Below, in pieces: positions 39,531 through 45,671 of a DNA stretch of 45,671 nt. The notes under the pieces were generated by a model, which was not told the origin of the DNA, ran no database searches, and saw only the letters and a list, made by a program, of their open reading frames with translations. Positions within the stretch are counted from its first letter, which is position 1. Every line of letters begins with the position of its first letter. The stretch is from a virus. Both the position numbers and the translations under genes were made by a program. The DNA is taken from the IMG/VR virus record IMGVR_UViG_3300005294_000050, positions 1 to 45,671 of that record; one strand, written 5' to 3'.

Positions 39531-40628
39531 ATGGCAGGCTGGCGGTACATTGCCCGGCGGTTGAACGGGGACGGAACCGAGACCGGCATCGACAATGATG
39601 TGCCCCTCTCGGGTGTTGAGCTCCGCGATGATCTTTCAGGGCCGGGCGGGATTGACGCGCATATCACCCCGGAGATCGCCCGCCTCATCCAAGGCAACGA
39701 GCCTGTCTTCAAGCCATGGTCGGCGGCAATCTACGCGGAGAAGGACGGACAGATCCGCGCCGGCGCGCTGCTCTACGACATGGTGGAAGACGGGCCCGAC
39801 CTGAGGCTGGATACGGTCGGATGGTCCGGGTACGCCTCCGGGATCCCATATGTGGACGAGATCATCAAGGTCCAAGTGGATCCCATGGATATGGCCCGCC
39901 ATATCTGGGAGCACATCCAATCCCAGCCCGGGGGCAACATCGGCCTGACGCTCGACAGCACCACGTCGAAGGTCAAGATCGGCGACGGGCCCGACGCTGC
40001 CGCGTTCGGGGAGAACATGGGCCCCTACCGGCTGGCATGGTTCCAGAATCACGACCTTGCCTCCGACTTCGACCAACTCGCCGCGGACACCCCGTTCGAA
40101 TACCGGATTGTCCATTCCTGGTCGGGCGAGGACATCTCTCACAGGATGGTCCTCGGCCAGCCCAGGATCGGGGCCCGGCGCGCCGATCTCCGGTTCATGG
40201 TCGGCGAGAACGTCCACGTGGTTCCGACCATCGAATACGACGGCGACCAGTACGCCTCGGAGGTCATCGTCCTCGGTGCCGGTGAGGGACGGGAGATGGT
40301 GCGCGGGAACGCGGTCAAGAACACGGGCCGGTTGCGGCGCCCGGTCATCGTCACGGACAAGAACCTCCGGACGAAGAAGGAAGCCAACGCCCGCGCCGAG
40401 CGTGAACTCATGATGCGAATGGGCGACCCGGACATCGTTGAGATCAGCGTGCTCGACAACCCGAATGCACCGTACGGCTCCTACACGGTAGGCGATGAGA
40501 TCTTCATCCAAACCGCGAAGGGCTGGACGGATGACCTCGAGCTCTGGTGCCGGATCCTCTCCATCCGCTTCCGACCAGACGACAATGCAGCCACCCTCAC
40601 GGTGGTGAGATCAGACAAGGTGGCGTAA
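39531..40628 (+). CDS. Tail tip hub (Tal/Gp37-like) protein
   Basis: ATG 39531 is four bases after the previous stop. The 365-residue protein contains GVELRDDLSGPGGIDAHITPE, then WSAAIYAEKDGQIRAGALLYD and a C-terminal part with KKEANARAERELMMRM and YTVGDEIFI. These features match hub proteins at the tail end in siphoviruses (ReqiPepy6 Gp37-like family). No peptidase or lysozyme domain is visible. Followed directly by the fibre-like gene. Confidence 0.75.
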   Translation: MAGWRYIARRLNGDGTETGIDNDVPLSGVELRDDLSGPGGIDAHITPEIARLIQGNEPVFKPWSAAIYAEKDGQIRAGALLYDMVEDGPDLRLDTVGWSGYASGIPYVDEIIKVQVDPMDMARHIWEHIQSQPGGNIGLTLDSTTSKVKIGDGPDAAAFGENMGPYRLAWFQNHDLASDFDQLAADTPFEYRIVHSWSGEDISHRMVLGQPRIGARRADLRFMVGENVHVVPTIEYDGDQYASEVIVLGAGEGREMVRGNAVKNTGRLRRPVIVTDKNLRTKKEANARAERELMMRMGDPDIVEISVLDNPNAPYGSYTVGDEIFIQTAKGWTDDLELWCRILSIRFRPDDNAATLTVVRSDKVA

Positions 40629-42845
40629 ATGGCTACGGACATGCAGAAGTGGATCGGCCGAACCGCCCGACTCGAGGAAGAAGTGAAAGGCCTCTCTGGT
40701 GGCCCTCAACTGGCGAAGTCGTCCATTGAGAACGGCGCGGTGCTTGAATACGACGAGACCGGGCAGCTGGTCTCCTCGATTGGCAAGCAGTACGACGGTT
40801 CCCACGTCGCTGTGCCTTTGGCCGGCCCGGTCCCGCCAGTCCCGGTGGAAGCTGAGTGCCAGTCGGCGCCGGGCGTGATTGAGGCCCGCTGGAACGGCAA
40901 GTTCGCTAACGCTCTGGTGTCCACCCTGGACTGGTCGCACCTCGCGGCCTACGTCGGGGACACTGCCGACTTCGAGCCGGACTGGTCCAAGCAGGAGGCT
41001 ACGATCCGTGGCGAGCTCGGCGACGTCGCGATCTTCACCCGCCCCGCTGGAACGTACTACGTCCGTCTCGCGTCCTGGTCTCGCACGGGCAAGCGCTCCG
41101 AGGCATCCGCTGCGGTCGAGGTCATCGTGCCCGAGGTTGCTGACGGGGACGCGATCGCTGAGGCACTGGATCAGATGGATCTGTCCCTTGCCGCGGTGCA
41201 GGATGCGGTGAACGGGGTCAACAAGGTCATCAACGCGACGACCGACCCCGACGCTGACGGCGGGAGCACGGGTGACCGGTGGCAGAAGTGGACGACACTG
41301 GCCACCGGGGGGAAGTTGCTCAAGGCGTGGCGCTGGGACGGAACCGAGTGGATTCCTGAACTCATGGACCCGTCATATCTACCCTTGGTGGACATCGGGC
41401 AGGGCACGTTCGGTGTTCTGTCGGGTGGTCGGCTGGAACCCAACTCGGTCCTGGCCAAGTCGATTGCCGTGGGGGACTTCACCAACTACGCCACGATCGA
41501 CCCGATTCGCGGGATCAACGGCGTCACGTACCCGACAGTCAGCGATGGAACTTACATCATGTCGGCACCGGGCCAGACGTACTTGATGTTCAAGGACAAG
41601 ACCGACACCTTCCCATTCAGCGAGGGCGACGAAATTCGGATCACCTTCGACGCTATCGCCCCAGCTGCTACAGCTGTTGTTGCCCGCATCTGGACTTACA
41701 AAAGTCTTGCGGCCGAAGCGTCCGTATCCGGCACGAACTACACCGGGCCGACCTTCACTGTCGGCACGACCGAAGCCAGTTACTCGACCTCCGTCAAGAT
41801 CGGGGCCGTCGGGCCCGACATCAAGTCGTGGATTCTCGGCCTGAACAATGCGCCCGGCGTGAACGCGGTCAAGGTCCGAAACGTTCGGGCACAGCGGATG
41901 AACCGGGGGTCGATGATCGTTGACGGGGCGTTCGATGCCCGGACGATTACCGGCCCGCTGATCCAGACCTCCGCCGCTGCGCTGGCCGGTATCAAGCTCG
42001 GGCCGAATGGCCTGGAGGGGTTCAACGGGCTCTCGCGGACGTTCTATCTGAACCCGACGACTGGCGCGGTGGAGCTCACCGGCACGATCAAGGCCGGGTC
42101 GTCCATTCAGGGTGCCACCATCACTGGCGCGGCCATCACGGGCGGCAACATCAAGATGGAAGACGGGAACGGCTACTCGGTCGAGTTGTCCACCACCAGC
42201 AACTCGGCGTTCGCACGCTTCCGGACTCCGACCAGCGCGGATGCGACCTACTACGGCGGAACGATCCGCGGCGAAGAAGACACCTGGTACGGAGACCCCC
42301 GAACCAGTACCGTCGTCCACTCGCCCACGAGCCTGCTGTTCGACATCCGCGGCAGCCTGCGCCTTACGGCGGGGCGGTCATCCCATCCGAGCATGGCCAG
42401 GGACTACGAGGGTCGGGCCTACTTGAATTCACAGTTGATCATGGAGCCCAACAGTGCCGACGCGAAGATCACGACGGTTGCAGGTAAGCGCCTCATTGTC
42501 GGCCCTCTCGACGGGGACATGATCCTCGGCGGAAAGAACACCGACATCAGTTCCTGGACCACCGGGAAAGTCACTGTCAACGGCCAGCCTGTGCCAAGGG
42601 TGGCCGTCGGCTCCGTCAACATCACCGATGTCGCATACGGTGCCGCAGTGACGGCAACGATCAGCTTCCCCGCCGGGCGATTCACCGAGCCGCCCTCACT
42701 CCTGGCGCAAGCCCTAAACGGCTACGCACACACCGTCGTCTTCGGCATTACAACCACCTCAGCATCGGTCCGATGCTGGAACTGGGTAGACGGCAAGACC
42801 ATAACTGGTAGCAACCCCGTCCAGTGGGTTGCTGTCGGTTTCTAA
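40629..42845 (+). CDS. Tail fibre / minor tail protein
   Basis: The ATG at 40629 begins a 738-residue protein directly after the hub gene stop. It has a fibronectin-like domain at about 65-160 (PVPVEAECQSAPGVIEARWN, YYVRLASWSRTGKRSEAS), a carbohydrate-binding-like domain at about 280-430, and short beta repeats (SIQGATITGAAITGGNIKM). The C-terminal domain is strand-rich (FPAGRFTEPPSLLAQAL). It is probably the main receptor-binding protein. Confidence 0.75.
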   Translation: MATDMQKWIGRTARLEEEVKGLSGGPQLAKSSIENGAVLEYDETGQLVSSIGKQYDGSHVAVPLAGPVPPVPVEAECQSAPGVIEARWNGKFANALVSTLDWSHLAAYVGDTADFEPDWSKQEATIRGELGDVAIFTRPAGTYYVRLASWSRTGKRSEASAAVEVIVPEVADGDAIAEALDQMDLSLAAVQDAVNGVNKVINATTDPDADGGSTGDRWQKWTTLATGGKLLKAWRWDGTEWIPELMDPSYLPLVDIGQGTFGVLSGGRLEPNSVLAKSIAVGDFTNYATIDPIRGINGVTYPTVSDGTYIMSAPGQTYLMFKDKTDTFPFSEGDEIRITFDAIAPAATAVVARIWTYKSLAAEASVSGTNYTGPTFTVGTTEASYSTSVKIGAVGPDIKSWILGLNNAPGVNAVKVRNVRAQRMNRGSMIVDGAFDARTITGPLIQTSAAALAGIKLGPNGLEGFNGLSRTFYLNPTTGAVELTGTIKAGSSIQGATITGAAITGGNIKMEDGNGYSVELSTTSNSAFARFRTPTSADATYYGGTIRGEEDTWYGDPRTSTVVHSPTSLLFDIRGSLRLTAGRSSHPSMARDYEGRAYLNSQLIMEPNSADAKITTVAGKRLIVGPLDGDMILGGKNTDISSWTTGKVTVNGQPVPRVAVGSVNITDVAYGAAVTATISFPAGRFTEPPSLLAQALNGYAHTVVFGITTTSASVRCWNWVDGKTITGSNPVQWVAVGF

Positions 42846-42859
42846 CGAAAGGCCAGATT

Positions 42860-43048
42860 GTGAGCATGGAAATACCTGAAGGAATCGACCTCACAGCCCC
42901 CGGTGCGGGGGCACACCCGGCCACTTTGGAATGCGTGAACGATGATTGCGGCTCGTCCGGCGTTCACGTGGTGGTCGAACAGTTCGAGGGGTTCGGCCAA
43001 TGCGGTGATTGTGGCGGGCCTCTCGCGGAAATCAAGGAGAAACCATGA
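42860..43048 (+). CDS. Small zinc-ribbon protein (62 residues)
   Basis: The GTG at 42860 has AAAGG upstream; an ATG two codons on is an alternative. The product contains CVNDDCG and CGDCGG, a zinc-ribbon-like pattern. It overlaps the next gene (ATGA). Small proteins of this type occur after fibre genes in actinophages; function unknown. Confidence 0.6.
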   Translation: MSMEIPEGIDLTAPGAGAHPATLECVNDDCGSSGVHVVVEQFEGFGQCGDCGGPLAEIKEKP

Positions 43049-43197
43049 CACCCGAAGAACAGGCCGCCATCATCACCGCCTACCAGCAGCGGCTGGCCGA
43101 TGCTGAGTACCGGGAGATCTTGACGTCGGTCAAGCTGTCCAGTGCCCACCAACGCATCGCAGAACTCGAAGCGGCAGCCGATCCCACCGAGGCCTGA
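43045..43197 (+). CDS. Small coiled-coil protein (50 residues)
   Basis: ATG 43045 overlaps the preceding stop (ATGA) and follows AAGGAG. The product is one amphipathic helix (EEQAAIITAYQQRLADAEYR, AHQRIAELEAAA). Function unknown; perhaps a partner of a fibre or lysis protein. Confidence 0.55.
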   Translation: MTPEEQAAIITAYQQRLADAEYREILTSVKLSSAHQRIAELEAAADPTEA

Positions 43198-43241
43198 CGC
43201 GACCACCTAAACCGTCTCAAGCCTAAAGGGGGGCCAAGAGT

Positions 43242-43532
43242 GTGGAGCAAGCAACCGCGGGGGCGGCTACGTCCCTATTGGCCCAACTGGGCATCGCTGG
43301 ACTGGGCATCGGCGCACTCCTGGCGCTGTGGTTCTGGTACTTCCGAGCCAGCAAAGAGATTCGCGGAGAAAAAGAGGGCGTCATCGCCCGGCTCGGCGCG
43401 GATAAGGACCGACTCAAGGCCCAGATTCGCGAGCTCGAAGCCGAGCGGGACAAATACAGGGAGGGGTACTTGGCGTGCAAGTACCCGGGGTCCGGCGTGG
43501 ATCCCTTCGACGAGGGAGAGACGCTGCCATGA
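43242..43532 (+). CDS. Membrane protein with coiled coil (lysis region)
   Basis: The GTG at 43242 begins a 96-residue protein after a GGGGGGCC stretch. One hydrophobic segment (about 12-34, LLAQLGIAGLGIGALLALWFWYF) is followed by a charged coiled coil (residues 38-72, KDRLKAQIRELEAERDKY). Such proteins occur beside holins and may regulate lysis or anchor the next protein. Overlaps the collagen-like gene (ATGA). Confidence 0.65.
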   Translation: MEQATAGAATSLLAQLGIAGLGIGALLALWFWYFRASKEIRGEKEGVIARLGADKDRLKAQIRELEAERDKYREGYLACKYPGSGVDPFDEGETLP

Positions 43533-44326
43533 CCGATGAATTGAGCCGCAAGGAGCGGAAGAAGAACGTTCTCGGGGCGGTGTTGGCCTTCCTCCTCGTG
43601 TTGCTGGTGGGCGCCGCGTTCACAATTGGCGTGCTGTCTACGCAGCGCGCAGACGTGGCCACCGCGAATGCTGCGAATCTTGCCGAGCAGATCAAGACCC
43701 AGTGCGCGCAAGGCCCGTTCCTGGTTGACCAGCGGGACCTCTGCCAGAAGGCCGAGAAGGTCTCCCAAGACCCGGCCAACCCTGTCCCCGGGCCGCAAGG
43801 ACCGCAGGGCGAGAAGGGCGACCCCGGAAGAAATGGGGCCGACTCCACAGTGCCGGGACCATCGGGTAAGGCGGGGCAGGCTGGTGAGGACTCCACCGTC
43901 CCAGGACCGGAGGGGGCAGCAGGTAGCCCCGGGCCGCCTGGTGCTGACGGCGAAGACTCCACCATCGCGGGCCCAGCCGGTACCGATGGGAAGGACGGGA
44001 AGTCCATCACCGGGGCAGCCGGAAAAGACGGCGCAGCGGGGAAGGATTCGACCGTCCCGGGCCCAAGCGGGCCGGCCGGGGCGCCGGGTAAAGATGGGAC
44101 GAACGGTAAGGACTCCACCGTGCCCGGCCCGGCAGGACCAGCAGGTGAGTCCGGGGCAACCGGCAAGACCGGGATCAGTATCACCAGCGTCAAATGTGTG
44201 GGCACCGGTGACGCCTCGAACTGGGTGATCACCTACAGCGACGGCACCAGCCAATCCTCTGACGGACCGTGCCGCCTCGCCATCGCCACCCAGCCCGCAC
44301 AACCCACCAGCAGCGCCACACCCTAA
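43529..44326 (+). CDS. Membrane-anchored collagen-like protein
   Basis: ATG 43529 overlaps the preceding stop. The 265-residue protein has a basic start and one membrane segment (about 14-35, VLGAVLAFLLVLLVGAAFTIGV), then a coil. About 130 residues of Gly-x-y collagen repeats follow (about 90-220), including five DST(V/I)xGP blocks. It ends in a compact domain (ISITSVKCVGTGDASNW, WVITYSDGTS). Collagen repeats usually form trimeric stalks in phage fibres; here the N-terminal anchor suggests a surface stalk on the cell. Role unknown. Confidence 0.75.
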   Translation: MTDELSRKERKKNVLGAVLAFLLVLLVGAAFTIGVLSTQRADVATANAANLAEQIKTQCAQGPFLVDQRDLCQKAEKVSQDPANPVPGPQGPQGEKGDPGRNGADSTVPGPSGKAGQAGEDSTVPGPEGAAGSPGPPGADGEDSTIAGPAGTDGKDGKSITGAAGKDGAAGKDSTVPGPSGPAGAPGKDGTNGKDSTVPGPAGPAGESGATGKTGISITSVKCVGTGDASNWVITYSDGTSQSSDGPCRLAIATQPAQPTSSATP

Positions 44327-44341
44327 GCACACCACCCCCAA

Positions 44342-44363
44342 GGCCCCGGCAAGCGTCGGGGCC
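44342..44363 (+). terminator. Hairpin before the endolysin gene
   Basis: GGCCCCG (44342-44348) and CGGGGCC (44357-44363) pair perfectly around an 8-base loop, with ATTCTC following. It could end part of the late transcripts or shield the endolysin leader; the ribosome site AGGAGG lies just downstream. Confidence 0.5.
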
Positions 44364-44388
44364 ATTCTCATGCCCAGGAGGCAGCACC

Positions 44389-45261
44389 ATGGCTCTAACC
44401 CGTCTCGGTTGGGACGTCTTCACGTCCCCCAGCACTCCCCGTCTCGCGAACTCGTCGTGGATCACTGGCAAGGTCCGGGGCGGCGACCACAAGGTTGTCC
44501 TCGATGAACTCTGCCGGCGTTTCAACGCGGAGGTCGAGAAGATCACCCAGGCGCATTCGTGGGGCTGGGCGTACCGCGCCGTGCGTGGTGCCGCTGTCGT
44601 GTCTGAGCACGCGGCAGGGACCGCCGTGGACCTCAACGCACCCAAGCACCCGCTCTCCAAGTCGGGCACGTTCTCCTGCGCCCAGGTGAGTCGAATTCGT
44701 GCGATCCTCCGTGACCTCGACGGGGTTGTCCGCTGGGGCGGCGACTATGCCGGCCGCAAGGACGAGATGCACTTCGAGCTCCAAGGCGGTAACGAGGCCA
44801 TCGGGAAGGTCGCGAACAAGATCCGCTCCGGGGCGATCATCCTCAAACCTGCGACCGGGTCCAAGCCTGTCGCGCAGCAGTCCGCGAAGAACCCGCCCAA
44901 CGGGTCCACCAACTTCCCGAAGAACTACGCGGAGCTGGCCGTGGATGGGGACTTCGAATCCCTGTCAGTTGGGGCCCTGCAGATCCTGCTTCACGCCGCC
45001 GGCTACCGGAACAACAAGCAGTGGGACGGCGTGCTGGGCAAGCTCGGTTGGATGGACGTCCAGGAATGGCTGGCCGCCACCGGGTTCCTTGACACGAAGA
45101 AGTGGCTGATCGACGGCAAGCCCGAGACCGAGACCATCAAGGCGCTGCAGCGGATGCTCGTCGCCCGTGGTCGCCTCGACCCCAAGAAGTGGGCCATCGA
45201 CGGCAAGTTCCAGGCCGAAACCAAGAAGGCGCTACAGCGCCACCTCAACGCCAACAACTAG
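44389..45261 (+). CDS. Endolysin: M15-type peptidase with peptidoglycan-binding tail
   Basis: ATG 44389 follows AGGAGG. The 290-residue protein has an N-terminal D-Ala-D-Ala carboxypeptidase/L-Ala-D-Glu endopeptidase-like M15 domain with zinc ligands in SEHAAGTAVDL (His74, Asp81) and EMHFEL (Glu126, His128). The C-terminal half has two peptidoglycan-binding-like repeats (SVGALQILLHAAGY; IKALQRMLVARGRLDPKKWAID with ETKKALQRHL). It cuts cell-wall peptides at the end of the lytic cycle. No signal peptide, so it needs the holin encoded next. Confidence 0.9.
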   Translation: MALTRLGWDVFTSPSTPRLANSSWITGKVRGGDHKVVLDELCRRFNAEVEKITQAHSWGWAYRAVRGAAVVSEHAAGTAVDLNAPKHPLSKSGTFSCAQVSRIRAILRDLDGVVRWGGDYAGRKDEMHFELQGGNEAIGKVANKIRSGAIILKPATGSKPVAQQSAKNPPNGSTNFPKNYAELAVDGDFESLSVGALQILLHAAGYRNNKQWDGVLGKLGWMDVQEWLAATGFLDTKKWLIDGKPETETIKALQRMLVARGRLDPKKWAIDGKFQAETKKALQRHLNANN

Positions 45262-45270
45262 GAGGACCCC

Positions 45271-45636
45271 ATGCTCACATCCATACTTCGGACGTTGGTT
45301 CCTGCCCTGTGGGGATCCTTCATCGGCTGGGTGCTGGCCGTCGTGCCGGTACTCGAACCGCTGCGTGCCGACCTCATCCAGTACGGCGACCTCGCGATCC
45401 CTGTCATCAGTGCGGTGCTGATTGGCGCGTGGTACGCGCTCTGGCGGTGGCTCGAACCGCGTCTGCCCGACTGGCTCACCCGGATCCTGCTCGGCTCCGC
45501 AAAGCGTCCCGTGTACGAACCGGACCGCTGGGTGGGGATTCGTGTGGACTCGGTCGGCAACGTCACGAGTTCCCCGTCGGATCCCGACCCGGTCAACTTC
45601 CCCGACGAAGACGGGCCCCGGCACCTCGCCGAATAG
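45271..45636 (+). CDS. Holin
   Basis: ATG 45271 follows TAGGAGG. The 121-residue protein has two hydrophobic segments (about 8-28, TLVPALWGSFIGWVLAVVPV; and 42-60, LAIPVISAVLIGAWYALW) and a long polar C-terminus rich in Pro, Asp and Ser. Position after the endolysin and the two-helix topology indicate a holin that opens the membrane. It is the last gene in the window and its stop falls in the attR candidate. Confidence 0.8.
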   Translation: MLTSILRTLVPALWGSFIGWVLAVVPVLEPLRADLIQYGDLAIPVISAVLIGAWYALWRWLEPRLPDWLTRILLGSAKRPVYEPDRWVGIRVDSVGNVTSSPSDPDPVNFPDEDGPRHLAE

Positions 45637-45641
45637 GACCT
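45631..45641. other. Candidate attR core GAATAGGACCT
   Basis: The 11 bases equal 5684-5694 at the left junction and lie just after the lysis genes, where attR is expected. However, the 30 bases that follow do not read as the missing end of the pilin-like gene in the frame set by attL. The match may be chance, or the real attR may lie beyond the window. Confidence 0.3.
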
Positions 45642-45671
45642 CCACGAAAACAGCGCCCCACCTTCCCAAGC

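Larger units (their letters stand above)
5684..45641. mobile_element. Siphovirus-type prophage, about 40 kb
   Basis: The gene order is a TAC-like module, serine integrase, repressor region, early genes, terminase, capsid, tail and lysis genes. This is the order expected when a circularised siphovirus genome opens at an attP beside its integrase. All core morphogenesis genes are present and open, and no transposase or frameshift breaks them, so the prophage looks intact. The left limit is set where the host pilin-like reading stops. The right limit is tentative, at an 11-base match next to the holin gene; the true end may lie past the window. Confidence 0.8.

Noticed and set aside
1-45671. tRNA genes or CRISPR arrays
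   Set aside because: No clover-leaf sequence with TTC-type arm or CCA end, and no regularly repeated spacer array were found by eye; the 3077-3232 repeats are too few and too similar between copies.

Overview
The window is GC-rich and actinobacterial. GTG starts, ATGA/GTGA overlaps, a WhiB-like gene and an actinobacterial Tad (Flp) pilus locus point to a Micrococcaceae host such as Arthrobacter or Pseudarthrobacter; this taxon is inferred from gene style, not from a marker gene. The sequence holds three blocks: the right end of one mobile element (1 to about 3363), a fragment of the host tad pilus locus (about 3340-5696), and a nearly complete siphovirus-type prophage (about 5684 to the right edge).

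Left element: five leftward genes (two HNH-type endonuclease genes, one cut by the window edge; a helical protein; two small HTH-like proteins) follow a 466-base leader with four similar AT-rich repeats spaced 45-47 bases. The leader runs directly into the 3' part of tadA, so this element appears to have interrupted tadA. Intact tadB and tadC follow, then a 5' fragment of a small pilin-like gene that ends where the prophage begins. The tad locus has therefore apparently been hit twice by independent insertions.

Prophage, lysogeny side (5.7-12 kb): next to the left junction lies a three-gene module that looks like a toxin-antitoxin-chaperone (HigB/HigA/SecB-like) system. Then come, all leftward, a large serine integrase, an ImmA/IrrE-like metalloprotease, a membrane protein, an unrecognised 304-residue protein, a membrane-anchored protein and an XRE-type repressor. 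A divergent control region with TGACAAGT-type sites separates these from the rightward early genes.

Early region (12.2-21.1 kb): a Cro-like HTH protein, an antirepressor (BRO-N plus KilAC), a ParB-like protein, a WhiB-like regulator, a replication-type HNH protein whose gene contains a six-unit GGG pentamer tract, a VRR-NUC nuclease and many small unknown proteins, almost all with 4-base start/stop overlaps.

Late region (21.2-45.6 kb): HNH endonuclease, small and large terminase, portal, MuF-like protein, scaffold, major capsid protein, head-tail connectors, major tail protein, a tail assembly chaperone pair with a clear -1 slippery site, a 1508-residue tape measure, tail tip proteins, a collagen-like membrane protein, an M15-type endolysin and a holin. 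Two small genes on the opposite strand (32332-32544 and 38206-38433) interrupt the late operon and look like morons. Lysis genes reach the right edge, as expected next to attR, and an 11-base match to the left junction occurs there, but the sequence right of it is too short to prove it.
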